NCBI RefSeq assembly: GCF_964275005.1 | Contig: NC_092688.1 | Location: forward strand, 19,002,403 to 19,066,402 | Source: Diadema setosum | Taxonomy: Eukaryota > Echinodermata > Echinoidea > Diadematoida > Diadematidae | Direction: 5' to 3' | DNA length: 64,000 bases | In this document: positions 33,991 through 46,348 of the stretch, in pieces | How the letters are laid out: every line of letters begins with the position of its first letter | Position numbering within the stretch: position 1 is the first letter of the stretch | Position numbers and translations under genes: made by a program | Notes under the pieces: model-generated | What the model saw: only the letters and a program-made list of their open reading frames with translations | Told to the model about the DNA's origin: nothing | The model's database searches: none

Positions 33991-34589
33991 GACTTAGGGA
34001 AATTATGTACATTTTTTAAAATGTCTACAACTACAACCTGAAATTGATGATTAGAAGCTGGCCTATATCCCATTTCCTTCTCATCTTCTCATTGAGAAGG
34101 TGTCTTTGACTTCCCACCCTTTACCTTATCAATAATAATGCTTTTTCAAGATCGCAAAAAGATTGCAAAATGCGATTCTCTACTCAGGCTGAGAACAAAA
34201 TACTCGCCTTGATCATGTAGTGGTTTTTTTTGTCAGTGTGACTGTTAATCTTGTGCATGGTTATGACTCACATTATTTCTTTGTTTATAATTATTGTCTA
34301 TTCTATATTAACCCTTTGCCTCCTTGTGTATATTATAGTATAAGCAATGAACGTTCTGGACCTTAAACACGAGATCCTGGATTCGAATCCAGCCCGGTGC
34401 GTACATCTTTGTGCATAATACGTATGTTAGGTGTCTGCGGATGGGACCGACTCAGGAAAACTTTTTCAATACGTTTGGACATACCACTGCAAGCTTCGTG
34501 TTCGGGTTTCAAGACAACGAAAATAAAAGATAGGAAGGGGACTTCACTATCAAGTAAAAAATGATACAGTGATAATACCTCTTGACCAA
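33991..34589. other. Intergenic with a possible SINE relic
   Basis: A B-box-like stem TGGATTCGAATCCAG at 34378-34392 suggests a decayed tRNA-derived SINE. No A box or gene is recognised. Confidence 0.3.
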
Positions 34590-35110
34590 TGTCCATGACA
34601 ACAGGTGCACACGGTACCAACGAGAGTAACGTGAAATATTATCGTAAAATTTGCAAATTATCATTTAACCTAAGGGTGATCGTAGAATGGTATCCATAAG
34701 TTAGATATTCATTATCTGCATGCCCTGCATCTACAGTCTGTTTTGTAAACGTGTTTTCAAGCTCACATGTCGTTTGAACTTGTTGGGCGTGACTATGAAA
34801 GTTATTATATCCACTCATTGATAATTTTCATTCTGAATTGCTTATTGTCTCCAGTCTGAGTGCTCCTTTTTTTGTTGGGCGGCAGCTGCAGAAGGAAGAA
34901 GAAGGACAGTATGGTACTTATAGTTGCATGGGTTTAATGCTGAGAGCGTTCTCGCAGTGCTAGTTGTAATGAGAAAGGTGCTTGTTTTTTGGAGTCTGTA
35001 GCAGCACTTGAAATAGAAGGATCATGGCAATTATGATAGTAGCAGTAGTTGATGTAACAGGAATTACAGTTGTAGACGCAGGTGTGGTTGTAGTTGTATT
35101 TTGTAGTAGA
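34590..35110 (+). repeat. Local dispersed unit, copy b
   Basis: CAGGTGCACACGGTACCAACG..GTGAAATATTATCGTA matches the core of copies c and e. It is followed by ATTCATTATCTGC and a GTAGTAG/GTTGTAG-rich tail, as in the other copies. Confidence 0.45.
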
Positions 35111-36803
35111 AGAGGAAATTAGTAACACAGGAAGACTGAGTAGAGTTAAACTCTTAAGATGATGAATGATATCAAGCCTATAAAACTACAAGAGCCACAG
35201 CACAACGAATTTCATTGCAGCGCTGATGACATTAGAAGTAACATTGTATTCATGTTTGCACATCTGCTGTCGTTTTAAAAGAGGATAACTATTGGAATAG
35301 AAAAGGGTGTTAGTATACATCCGGATGAAATTGTTGTAATTTGTACATTTCCTTAAAAAAGCAACAACAAAATCACGTCAGTTCCTGTCCGACATATTTT
35401 TCTAATTTGAACAGGAAAGGTATTTTCCTAGGGGGTCATGGAGTGCACAATTCAGTTTAAGCAGCGGTGGCGGTTAATATATTATTTGTATTTTTTGAGG
35501 GAGTAACAGAGGAAAACGAAGAAGGAGAAGAAGAATGAGAGTGGTCCCTGTAGTGAAGTAGGCTAGGAGTTTACATTTTCTTGGACAATGTCATATTTCA
35601 TGGTCTTAAACATTGACTATTGTCATGGACTGACAACATGAAACCAACCCCCTAACTCTGAGACTGAAGTGAAGTGTTGAGTGTGTGTGTGTGTGGGGGG
35701 GGGGTGGGTGGGTGCTTCTTTTTTTTTTTAAATTACAATATTCTTCATGAGCCTTGTGATAAATTCAGTTACATCCTTCATTCAATCTGAATGCTTATTC
35801 GCATTATTCTATTAGCTGTTTTTGACACTCATGAATACACTTGTTGCCAATTGCGGCCATTTTATTCCTTACATTATAATTTTAGAATCATTCATCTCAT
35901 TGCTTCACCAACGAATTTATGGTCGAGTACCATAAGTGAGGTTCCATTTCTTTGTTGTTTTTTTCTTATGAAATACTAATAGTAAGAAGCCTGAAAGGAC
36001 GCTTCACACGCCACTCAGCCGTGCATGCGTACTGCCAGAAGCATGACCAGCCGAGTGGTACCACGGTATAGCGTATCACTGGTTGAGAGCGTGAGGAGTA
36101 TCAACCCCCTCCCCCACTTCCTCCGCCAGGTAGCTAAGGACTTTTCAGACTAAAGCCAACAATTACTTACTTGAAAGAAGCCAGAATTCAAAGAGAAAAG
36201 TGATTTGAGTGAAATCAGGAACATTAGCAGAACACATCTGTGAAAGTTTTAGGAAGTAGGACGATCGATGCAAAAGTTATGAATATATTTTTAAACATAT
36301 CAAAGATGTCGAAACCGCTCGATGAGGAGATTCATACCTTTTGCATCGACGGTCCGATCGACCGTTATTTGGTTCGTTTTGTTTGTTTGTTTGTTGTTGT
36401 TTTTTCTTGCCAATCATTAAAAAGTAGTAGATATTCTTACAGAGGGCAAGCCTGTAATTAATGCACTTTTTTCCTTGTCGATTATACCCATGCATCCCAC
36501 ACCTATCCCTTCGAAGAGTGCAGATACAATAACACACGCATATTACGTACTATTGTATATACCCATTTTTCTTTTCTAATCTTTATTGAGATTCATTTCA
36601 AATCATTATGATGTTATTTCAAAAGAATTCAGAAAGTTATATGGAACAGCTTACCAAACCAAACCATCAGTTGCTCCTCCCCTCAAATGTTCAAGGAAGA
36701 GGTGAATCTCCAGTTCCGCTAGGAGGGCAGAGTGCTTTTTAACATCACATGACTGCTTTAAAAATCAGCACTTCATATTAATATGTGCCTTCCCAGAAAA
36801 GAT
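35111..36803. other. Intergenic, no gene recognised
   Basis: Contains GT/G runs at 35682-35713 and, at 36240-36365, a diverged fragment of the AGGACAAG/TTAA family (ATCTGTGAAAGTTTTAGG, GCAAAAGTTATGAAT) with a small inverted pair around CGATCGATGCAAAAG/CTTTTGCATCGACGG. Confidence 0.35.
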
Positions 36804-36807
36804 TTAA

Positions 36808-37347
36808 AGGACAAGTTCACCTTCATAGACATGTGGGTTGAGTGAATGCAGCAATATTAGTAGAACACATCAGTGAGAGTTTGAGCAAAATCGGACAATC
36901 CGTTAAAAAGTTATGAATTTTTGAAGTTTCTGCTCAATCACGGCTGAATGTAAAGACCACTAGCTTGTGATGTCACATGAGTACAACAATATAAAGAAAG
37001 AATAAAGAAAATTCAATATATTTCCATTTTCTCGCATAACAAAAGAACACTCGACTTCTCTCTTTCAGAAGGCAGGGGGAATAATATTATCCTTAACATA
37101 CGTCAATAGCAAGTCGAAGAACTGTGCACTTTATTCAAAAAGTAAAGTTTTGTGAAATTCTCCTTTTATTTTCCTTATATAGTTGTACGCATGTGATATC
37201 ATACACTGTAGTAGTCTTCAATTCCAGCAGTGACTGCGCAGATACTTTTGAACGGATTGTCCAAATTTCCTCAAACTTTCACTGATGTGTTCTATTAATA
37301 TTGCTGCATTCACTCAATCCTTATGTATAGGAAGGTGGACTTGTCCT
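36808..37347. mobile_element. Complete TTAA-flanked long-TIR MITE (540 bp)
   Basis: The ends AGGACAAGTTCACCTTCAT and GGAAGGTGGACTTGTCCT are inverted, with intact TTAA on both sides (36804-36807, 37348-37351). The arms continue about 200 bp (AAAATCGGACAATCCGTT versus CGGATTGTCCAAATTTCC). The TTAA target suggests mobilisation by a piggyBac- or Kolobok-type transposase. No open frame. Confidence 0.85.
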
Positions 37348-37379
37348 TTAAAATACACCGCACATGCACGCCCGCACCT

Positions 37380-37527
37380 CGCAACACGCCAGTACGCTGA
37401 TACACCGCATTCTCTCTCTCTCTCATTCATCCCTTCCTTTTCTTTTCCCTCTTAGTTGTATTTCCTTATATATCTCTATATAGTTTCCCTCTCTTTGCTT
37501 ACACACGTATATGTATGAGAAAGAAAA

Positions 37528-37561
<34 letters not shown>

Positions 37562-38150
37562 ATTGATAGATAGATAGATAGAGGGGGAGAGATGCAATAA
37601 CAGTCTATAAGAGAAAGATGTCATGGGAAAACTCAATACTTAAGATGAGAAGGGTATACAAGATGAAAGGTATAAAGAGATTGTAACATCCATTCTGTCA
37701 CATCTTGTTTGTGAAAATGGTCTTGTAGCAACCTATGTAAACATTTTTGTTCCTTTAGGCAGCCTCGCATGCATGTACGAGAGAAGTGATGACCAACGCT
37801 ATAGCAAAGTGATGTCCTACATGGGTCATGTGGTTTCCGTGACTGACTGCGTGCGTCCCCGAGTTTCAGCCTCCGCAGCACCAGGTGCACATGGTACTAT
37901 CTCTTGAAACGTGCAACCTTATCGTACCTTATTTATCTTCCTGTCACAAGCTGAAATATTCATCACTATAATGCAGTATGAAATCAGCATTTCTTTTAAT
38001 CAGGTGGTCATTTATTAACAGGTTTATAAATAGGTTACCATAAGTTATCAGAAAAAAAATTTACATCATCTTTCTGAAAGTAGGCCGATTCATTGTCTCA
38101 TACCTATTGATCCTTTCCATATGGGAGTTGAAGTAGATGTCTTGACCAAA
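37380..38150 (+). repeat. Local dispersed unit, copy c (uninterrupted reference copy)
   Basis: Layout: a T/C-rich lead (GTATTTCCTTATATATCTC), a (GATA)n run 37530-37580, CTCAATACTT, GTAACATCCATTCTGTC, GCAGCCTCGCATGCATGT, CATGTGGTTTCCGTGACTGA, CACCAGGTGCACATGGTAC, AAACGTGCAACCTTATCGTA, then ATTCATTGTCTCATACC. Copy d at 39590-42120 carries the same blocks in the same order but split by insertions. Confidence 0.6.
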
Positions 38151-38765
38151 ACTGGATGCAATTAGAAAATTCCCAGTTTAATTTCACCATTCACACGTCA
38201 AATTCCATGCACATGCGGACCAAACTATGCACTTGCTGCTATGTTAGGCAAGGAGAGGTGAACATAACACATTTCCTTGCTTTTGTACGTCTTGCGATGA
38301 AGCACTCACCTGATGCGAGTGTTCTCCTTTAAACCTTTTCTGTGCTCTAAAGATCATAGCTTCAAACGAGTACTACGCTACATACTTCCTTTTGCCCTCC
38401 TGTATAGTAATGCGCTTACTGTTACATGTTATAGATCAACGATAACACCGATTATTGCCATAATTATGATCACATATTTATTAAATTTGTAGTATTGTCT
38501 TTACTGTTGACACTGGCACACTGCTGTAGAAGAGGGTCCTGGCATTTCATCTCCTCAGAGAAATATCGCTCCGTCTAGATTAACATTGTGGACAAAAAAT
38601 TTTGTCCACGGATGTACGCGCGCCCTTTGGCATTCGAACTCAAGAAATTAGATTTGTTCTTAACAGAGTCTTATCAGCTTATATAGCCACCATGCTCCCG
38701 CATCGCCAGCTCTCCCCTCGCTATAGAGGGCCAAACAGGTACCAAACAGTCCCCTCGTAAGCACA
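38151..38765. other. Intergenic, no gene recognised
   Basis: A small hairpin ACAAAAAATTTTGT is at 38603-38616. No exon seen. Confidence 0.35.
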
Positions 38766-38886
38766 GGGCCCCGTCTTATAAAGCCTTCAAATCAATCACA
38801 AGTCCCAAAATCAATCCCAACTTGCATTGCAGCACACAAAAAACTTGTAATTGATTTCTATCACAAGTCTTTATAAGACAGGCCCC
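38766..38886. mobile_element. Short MITE (121 bp)
   Basis: GGGCCCCGTCTTATAAAG and CTTTATAAGACAGGCCCC are terminal inverted repeats. Inner arms TCAATCACAAGTCCC / ATTGATTTCTATCACAAGT are partly complementary. Similar in end type to the MITE at 9595-9760 (GGGCCCTGTTTCATAAAG on its right end). Confidence 0.7.
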
Positions 38887-39589
38887 AGATTTAACTGTCA
38901 GATTTCGCTGTCACACATTTGCTTTGTATTCTGCGGATGAACACCTATACTGCATCAGAATACGAAAAGTTTAGTCACAAAACGCGTTTATTACTACGTC
39001 TTGACTGAATACACTGGTGTACAAATTGTTACACAATAATATTGAGCCCACCGTACATAGTCAAACTTGTGACCAAACGATTTGCTACTTATACCACTCA
39101 GTATGTCCTTTCTTGCCAATTGATATACCCAAACCTAGAACTTAATATAAGAAATGCTCCTTCTCATTTTATGCTGCATGCAAATCCTTTAATGCGTTAC
39201 ACATTTTTTTTTTTTATTCAAGCAGCCTCTTCATTGCAAACATTTAAGAATCATGTACGATAACATCAGTCTCTCATTAGCATTTTGATACGAACCCTTT
39301 GCACTAGCTATGCAGCTGCATACCATAGTATTTGTTTCTATTTTCTCCGCTCCTTTTATGTTCTTTTTCATGTGTCTTATGCTCTTACAAACCGATTGTT
39401 CTTTAACTGTACCATTTATCATGTTCGTTTTTTATTGTGTGTACATGTAATGTAATGTTGGGCCTATATCGACGCAGGGCTCCCTTGTAAAGCAGTCCTT
39501 TGTTGCTTTGAATGAGACTAAACCCTGCGTTTAAAGAAGACTTAATGAATAAACATCTGAGCAAAATGCTCAAGACAGTAAATAACGTG
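38887..39589. other. Intergenic, no gene recognised
   Basis: AT-rich, no exon or repeat boundary recognised. Confidence 0.35.
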
Positions 39590-39693
39590 ATAAGCCTGTA
39601 TAACTCTAGTCATCCCTTTTCTAACTTCCTTTTTAGGTGTATTTCCTACATTGGGAAATATCTCCCTCTCTCACTTTGCTTGCACATAAATTA

Positions 39694-40388
39694 TGTGACC
39701 CTGCATCACAAAACCAACAAAAAGTCACCAGACATGGATTTTTAGTTAGGAGCAGATCCTGAATGAGTTTTTAAAAGACTTAAGCTTTAAAATGATATAT
39801 AACTAAATTCAAAGGGACTCTTCTAACCAATTTTAATATTGGAAAGAAAGCGCACACTCTGGAAAGTGTGAAGTGAGAAAAGAGGTTCCGAAGTACAAGG
39901 TCCTTTCAGGCGCTTAATCTTTACCAAGCCATGCATGTAAGCTGAGAGAATAATATAACTAAAAACAGGATGTAAACCACTGGAGAAACAACAATGAAGG
40001 AATTATCAGATTAAGCTGAAATTGAGCATGCTTTATTAACATATTCTGTAGATGATTGAGGCCAACCTTCAAAGCAGTGGCATCATCCTTTCTATTAAGT
40101 TATTGGAGTTGAAAGTGAAGAGTATGGACAGTGTTCTTAAGAAATGAAAAAAAAAATGACACACCTAATCACACTATCCTACCAAAAGGTGTTCGAGAAA
40201 TCTGCTCAAAGCACAGTTTGCTGTTCATTTTATGATCCCAAACTTTAGTATAATGTAGAAGAAGACTTGCTCTTTCAGAAAATGTGACAAACTCAAGATT
40301 GGTTCGGTTGACCCATTTCACCTATTTTCAGTCCTCACACAAAATCAGTGTGTGTGACTTTTTGTTGGTTTTGTGATGCACGGTCACA
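39694..40388. mobile_element. TA-flanked MITE (695 bp), Tc1/mariner-like
   Basis: The terminal inverted repeats TGTGACCCTGCATCACAAAA and TTTTGTGATGCACGGTCACA are flanked by TA on both sides (39692-39693, 40389-40390). Inside, CAACAAAAAGTCAC / GTGACTTTTTGTTG extends the arms. No transposase frame. Confidence 0.85.
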
Positions 40389-40480
40389 TAAAACAATTTG
40401 AATGAGAACGAGAGAAACACAGGAAGAAGCAAGAAAAAAATGCAGTATGTCACAAATGGAGAAACTCAATACTTACGATA

Positions 40481-40740
<260 letters not shown>

Positions 40741-40741
<1 letters not shown>

Positions 40742-40966
40742 GGTCTTATTCATCCAGGATAGCCTCATCAGTGTTGCCATTTCTCTACCAGACGGCCCTG
40801 CTATTATTATTACACTAGCGTTGCAAGGATACACCTGGGTCGAGAGGGACATTGTGGGTAAATACATCTTGTCCAAGGACGTAAGCACTGCAGGCGGGAA
40901 TCGAACTCGGGCCCTCCGATTGGGGAGCCGGGAGTGTTATCCACTATGCCACAGCGCCCCCACGTA
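40741..40966 (-). mobile_element. tRNA-derived SINE with ATT-type tail
   Basis: Minus-strand head: GGCGCTGTGGCATAGTGG (A box TGGCATAGTGG) and a B box GAGTTCGATTCCC. The anticodon region CGGCTCCCCAATCGG suggests a Gly-type ancestor. The body contains GTGTATCCTTGCAACGC and ends TGAATAAGACCTGTT before the ATT run. Comparison with copy c shows it is a clean insertion. Confidence 0.75.
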
Positions 40967-41109
40967 GATGGGAAGGGGAAAAGATGAAAGGTAAAGAATG
41001 TAACATCCATTCTGTCGCATCTAATTGGTTTGTGAAAATGGTCTTTTTAGCAACCTAAAACAAAGCTACATGATTACTCTGGTTTCTGCATGCAGCCTCG
41101 CATGCATGT

Positions 41110-41245
41110 TAGGAGTAAAGTGATAGCCCACGCTATATACCACTCTCCAACCACCCTCCAACCTTCTATTACCTCTCGTCTTGTTAGCCTTCTATCTTGT
41201 TTTTGTCTTTTATCTTCACACCACGTCTTCTTATACTTACTAATA

Positions 41246-41297
<52 letters not shown>

Positions 41298-41745
41298 ATG
41301 CACATACTCTCGCTCCCTCTCTCTCCTTCTCTCTCTCTCTCTCTCTCTCTTTCTTCTCTCTTCCTGCATGACAGCGACTGTTATAGGAATTTGTCCAAGG
41401 TGTTTGTTTCGGATTAGTTAGTTTATTTATAGGTCTCCATATCTTAAATTTTTTCCACTTTTCTATGTATATCAGTCTATCAATCATATTAGTGTTGTAT
41501 TACGTGTGTGAGTTGGGGGGGGGGGATGCAGCCTACAAGCACTGCGTTTTAGCATTCCTCCCCATTTCCAGCATTTTCGGATACTTACAATATTTTGTAA
41601 ACTTATCCTTTATTATCTATCATGATAAAAATGTATGTATTCAATTTTTGTAAAATATTCATAAGTTTCTATTGGAAATGGAAAAATGAATGAATGAATG
41701 AATGAATGAATGAATGAATGAATGAATGAATGAATGAATGAATGG
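41110..41745 (+). mobile_element. Insertion ending in a LINE-like tail and (GAAT)n
   Basis: This stretch has no counterpart in copy c. It contains (CA)n 41250-41292, (TC)n 41318-41350, a G run at 41515-41525, then TTCTATTGGAAATGGAAAAA followed by (TGAA)n 41687-41742. The GGAAATRRA plus tetranucleotide end fits a CR1/L2-type 3' end; no coding part is recognised. Confidence 0.45.
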
Positions 41746-42120
41746 ATATATCAAAGTGATGTCTTACACTGGTCATGTGGTTTCCGTGACTGATATAGAG
41801 CATTCCCCGGTTACAGCCTCGGAAAGCAGCAGGTGTACATGACACTATCTCTTGAAACGTGTATTCTTATCGTACGTTATACCAAATTCAGAGATCAGTA
41901 TTAACGTGCTTATCCTCAAGTGGCTTAAACTCGAGCACGTTAACCCACATCATCAGATAAACGGTTTCTGAAATAGGCTGATTTATTGTTCTATACTATC
42001 CTGCCTATGGCAATTGAAGTAATTGTTTTGTAGAGGGAACAATTAAGTTCAATATCTGGAAGAAGTCGCGGTGGTAGTGGTAGTGGTAATGGTAGTGGTA
42101 GTGGTAGTAAATATAGAAGT

Positions 42121-42746
42121 AGTAGAAAGAACATGGGTTAAAGAACACAATAAAGATGGAATATCACTGAAATAAGTTGTGACACTAATTGAGGTAGAAT
42201 TTCCCCCGGTCAGCCTTTGTCAAAAACCATACCACTGTATATCAAGCGATTGTATACAAGAAGAGCAAGTAGAGGGTAGAGACTCGTCAATCAAAATAGC
42301 GACAGGGTCTTTGGAGACATGTGTAGTTTCAGTTACAAAAGGAAATTTAATGGAGTATAGGTTACAACAATGGATGCACATTGTGTGTTTGTTTCTGGAC
42401 TTTGGAGATAATAATGTGCAGTTTCAGTTGCAAAAGAAAATTTAATTGAGTATGTATACAATGATTGATGTACATATGTGCATTTCTGGACCCTAGGACT
42501 CTATTACATAAAAGTTGAGATCAAACATAATTTTCTGTAAGACTCTGTTCTGTTCGGCTGATAGTTTGGCTTATGTTTGATTGCACCTTCGGTGTGCAAC
42601 AGGGTTCGCAGATTTCGTTTTTCATGACTGGCCATTTTTTTTTCTTTGGCATCAACGATTCTTTGCACTCCCCTGTCATTTGCCTGTGGCAGCGTTTGTT
42701 TTTCAGACTATTCATTGACATACATTTCTGTAACATGGCAGAGGTA
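42121..42746. other. Intergenic, no gene recognised
   Basis: TACAAAAGGAAATTTAATGG (42335) and TGCAAAAGAAAATTTAATTG (42428) show a short ~93 bp tandem repeat: GTTTCAGTT..AATTTAAT..GAGTAT..ACAATG. Confidence 0.4.
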
Positions 42747-42845
42747 CTTTTGTTGGGCAGGGATGCTGTTAGAATGCCCTGCCCTTTTGAGTGTATACCC
42801 TTAAAAGGGCAAGGCATTCTAACGGCATCCCTGCCCAACAAAATA
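42747..42845. repeat. Near-perfect hairpin, ~44 bp arms
   Basis: TGTTGGGCAGGGATGCTGTT and AGAATGCCCTGCCCTTTTGA are mirrored by TTAAAAGGGCAAGGCATTCT and AACGGCATCCCTGCCCAACA. A long open frame spanning this region on each strand is a by-product of the symmetry. Confidence 0.8.
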
Positions 42846-42849
42846 AGGT

Positions 42850-43290
42850 CTGCCGCCGCGCATGCGTGTTGGGAGTCAAACGATGAGCTACGTGGCACCT
42901 CGCATGGGGTTGCTAATTTTTTTATAGCGCCGACTCTCGGGTTACATCTGCCTCTGGCGGCGGCGCCATCAGTTGTGCGTGGCGCCAATTGTACTTCGCA
43001 CCATCACGACAAGGAGACGTGCAAACTTATCGTATCCTCTTTACTTTTTATTCACTTCCTAAACTTGCTATGTCTGCAGTCAGCTTTCCAAATGATATTT
43101 CATTCTCACGTAACTATTCATTATCTCAAGCACGTTAGAATCAGAAAAGTATTATAATACGCCGATTCATTGTCTCGTCATTGCCATACCGACGGAATCA
43201 GCAGCAAGTGCAATAAGGAGTTGCAGAGGTATTGGTAGTAATTCTAGCAACAGAAGTAATAGTGTGTGCAGCGATAGAGATATCAGTGAA
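42850..43290 (+). repeat. Local dispersed unit, copy e
   Basis: CGCGCATGCGTGTTGGGAG, CTACGTGGCACCTCGCATGG, GGAGACGTGCAAACTTATCG, ATTCATTATCTCAAGCACGTT and GCCGATTCATTGTCTCG occur in the order of copies a and c, with a GTATTGGTAGTAATT tail. A GC-rich insert (GCGGCGGCGCCATC) is specific to this copy. Confidence 0.5.
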
Positions 43291-43826
43291 TAGCATTAGA
43301 ATTAGTAGTTACAATGACAACGTTTTTCTGATGGATATAAAAAACAATTTTGTAAAAAGTTAATTTTTAGAAGACTTTGATGTTAGCGTTAAAGGGATGG
43401 TATAGTATAAGCCATTTCGGAGTTAGTTAATGGGCACATTGGTCCGAATGACCTTTCTTTTTTTTCAGTCGGTTAGGGGAATTTCACTCTTTTTGAAACG
43501 ACATAATGGGTAAGCTTTACGTAAAAAATATGGAATTCTTTGAACCTGTCCAAACAAAGAATGAAATTGTTTAGACCAGATGACCAGAATATTCCGTCCA
43601 TTAACACATGGGAAAGCATCTATTTCATTATTTTGAATTGAATGTATATTAACAATCTCTTTCTATTGATATTGCCAAATACCACTTTAGCTGTAAGGTG
43701 GATGTGCTGGCAAGCAGCATTTATAAGGATTACACGAATAATCATTACATCACAGATGCTTACCCCAGTGAATTTAAAAACCCACATGCTTGTTGGCACG
43801 AATTACCTTTCTTTTTCTCATGCGCA
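43291..43826. other. Intergenic, no gene recognised
   Basis: TTAAAGGGATGGTATAGTAT at 43389 matches the terminal word of the palindromic MITE family, so a solo end or older copy may start here. Confidence 0.4.
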
Positions 43827-44196
43827 AAGTGGAACTGCGAACTGACTTATTGGCGGAGATGAGGACTTGGCTTTTAACTTTTTGTGAGATAGCAAGAAAC
43901 CACTAAGAGAAATTCAAAGTTTGTTAGATAAAAATCGGGTTTGGAATGGCTGGAACATCCAAAAACAAAGTGAAACAAAGCGATCCTAATAAAAGGCGGG
44001 TCCCACCTTTTATTAGGATTGCTCTGTTTTGGATATCTCTGCCATTTCAAAACCAATTTTCATCAAATAAACGTTGAATCCCTCGCGGAATTTGATTATG
44101 ATCTTTCATATTTCATTAGAGATTATTTTCTCATTATTCACCAAAATGTTAGAAACTTATAATTAGGTATCAACCAATACTGTACAATTCCTTTAA
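43827..44196. mobile_element. Palindromic MITE, TTAA family
   Basis: GGCGGAGATGAGGACTTGGC through AGCAAGAAACCACTAAGAG on the left pairs with the TAGAGATTATTTTCTCATTA region on the right. The centre is the hairpin CCTAATAAAAGGCGGGTCCC / CACCTTTTATTAGG. The right end is CCAATACTGTACAATTCC with TTTAA. Confidence 0.65.
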
Positions 44197-44439
44197 AACA
44201 GTAGATGTTCCAGCTATACATGAGACTGTGTGGATATTGTCTTTATACTTGGGAATGACATTAGATGTGATAAAAGTATAGTAAAAGCTTATACCTGAAA
44301 GAAGTTCAAGTATAGAAAGGTGGAAAGAGGGGGAGGGGGGGGGGGAGGAGGTTCTGTTCACTTCCCACGTTGAAGGATAGCTCACGCGTAGTTAAAGATA
44401 AATGTACATAATAATGTAGCAGTAACTAGAGTAGTAGAA

Positions 44440-44454
44440 GTGGTAGTAGTGGTC

Positions 44455-44485
<31 letters not shown>

Positions 44486-44490
44486 AAGCA
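44440..44490. repeat. (GTA)n microsatellite
   Basis: GTAGTA run, slightly interrupted. Confidence 0.85.
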
Positions 44491-44499
44491 GTAGATGAA

Positions 44500-45420
44500 A
44501 TAGCAGTTTACCTTGCACAACTCGAGTAAATAAAAAATGAACAATACACAAGAGAACATGCATGACAATCAAATGCAATACAGAGTGTGGAGGAAGAAGC
44601 AAAGGCCATTGACCTGTCAAGGTCAATGGCCTTTGCTTCTCCCTTAATGTAGTTAAATGTAACGAATATTATGATTAACACGAAGACAAAACAATAGGCA
44701 TACATAACAGAACATAACAAAACAAACAAAAAATACCAATAGCTAGCGTCAATAATAATAGCTCTATTACAGGAAGGCACCATTGCATATCATTATGTGA
44801 TTTTATTAATACAATTATATTATTTGTGTTTTCTCTTGAATAAAGACATAGAAACACACCGCTTATCATCATCTGGAAAACTATTCAACATCTTAGGACC
44901 GACATATCCTACATGATACTGCATGATATTGTGAATCGCGAAAACTTATACTCAAGCATTGGGTAGGCCAAATCATAGTTTTCCGCCTACCTTGTACACT
45001 ATGTGTTTATCTAATTTTCTTTTTTACAAAATAAAAATAAAAAAGCATGGGAAACTATAGATTCTAAACAAATACAGTCATAAGACAAACAGTTTTGGTG
45101 TTGTTGATATCATAATATCTTCAATATATTCAACTTTCGGATCAGATGATTAGAATGTGAATGTGGTTTTGAGTTTGTCATAATTCTTATTGCACGCTTC
45201 TGAAGGTTTAAATTCTATTCAAATGACATAATGCACTATCCCCCAGCACAAAGAGTTGTCAGATAATATTGTAGGTGTGGTAAGATCAAGATTTGATAAA
45301 ATCTAACGTGTATTCTAAAAGATAAGAATATGCTTGAGCCTATTTTCACAACAATAATTGTCTTCCCAAATTCACACATTATTATAGCAATAACAACATT
45401 TTCCTTCCACGTTAATTTTT
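44500..45420 (-). mobile_element. Decayed LINE (CR1/Jockey-like), ORF2 C-terminal part and 3' UTR
   Basis: Minus-strand frames near 45285-45150 read ILILPHLQYYL and, after breaks, LQKRAIRIMTNSK followed by LIRKLNI. These are the thumb-region motifs of non-LTR reverse transcriptases. Upstream, DEKLTWKENV fits the preceding block. Stops interrupt it. The 3' end runs toward 44500. Confidence 0.6.
44595..44640. repeat. Perfect 21 bp-arm palindrome
   Basis: AGAAGCAAAGGCCATTGACCT at 44595-44615 and its exact reverse complement at 44620-44640 are separated by GTCA. Confidence 0.95.
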
Positions 45421-45493
45421 CATCAGTTATAATCTCTAACTGTATACATATATATTATATATTATGTACATATACATATTTTTATGTAGATGT

Positions 45494-45497
<4 letters not shown>

Positions 45498-45541
<44 letters not shown>
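45498..45541. repeat. (TA)n microsatellite
   Basis: Pure TA run; neighbouring 45440-45497 is TA/TACA-rich. Confidence 0.9.
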
Positions 45542-45546
<5 letters not shown>

Positions 45547-46170
45547 TGAATTACAATGTATTTATTTCGAGGCTATAAAAGCATAAAACATGTTTTATCC
45601 ACCGTGATTTGAATTAAGCATATTTGCTTGAAACCAATTATTAACAAAACCAAAGTTCATTATCAGAAGTTGAACAAAGGCAATTTACATCATAAGTGAC
45701 AAGTATAAACTGTCATACGCAAGAGCAATAGTTAGAAGTAACTTATTTGAAAAAATGTAACTCATTCACAGAAATATAAGAAATTATAATGTACTAAACA
45801 GATCCCTGAGGAATACCATGTTATATGATATCGATGATTAAACGATCCTACCATTTATGAATACATATTAAACTTTAATACAATATAAGTATACATTTCC
45901 ATCTTTTTGATAAGTGGATAGATCATGATGCATACATTCAAAGGTAGATTTTGGTAATAATACACATGTAGTTCTTTAATAGAATAAAGTTTATCATATA
46001 AGATGTTGTTCTTCCAGAAGAATGCATCTATGTTGGGTTTTTTTTTTTTCCATGGGACAGACAATATGCCCATCTGCTCATTCGTGCCTCTTCTCACCCC
46101 TGTATGTATTTTCTGATATTCCATTTTGAATCAAACATCCCATCCATCCCTTTATTATGAAAGGAATGCT
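45542..46170. other. Intergenic, no gene recognised
   Basis: AT-rich without recognisable features. Confidence 0.35.
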
Positions 46171-46234
46171 CCTGAAATGTCTTATCAAAATCGTTGCCAT
46201 TCAGAATGGCAACAATTTTGATAGGACATTCCTC
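46171..46234. repeat. Hairpin, ~27 bp arms
   Basis: ATGTCTTATCAAAATCGTTG and CCATTC pair with GAATGG and CAACAATTTTGATAGGACAT; only two bases in the loop and a few mismatches. Confidence 0.8.
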
Positions 46235-46348
46235 GTTATAGCACCATGCTACAATCACCGTGATCTGATATAATAACGTTATGATTATTAGCTCTACTCA
46301 GAGGTTGAGGTACAGTGTCTTTCGGTGTTAAGTCATTTTCTTCATGAA

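Noticed and set aside
42573-43157. A 194-codon open frame
   Set aside because: It runs through a hairpin and repeat unit e, has an equally open opposite strand, no domain and no splice context.
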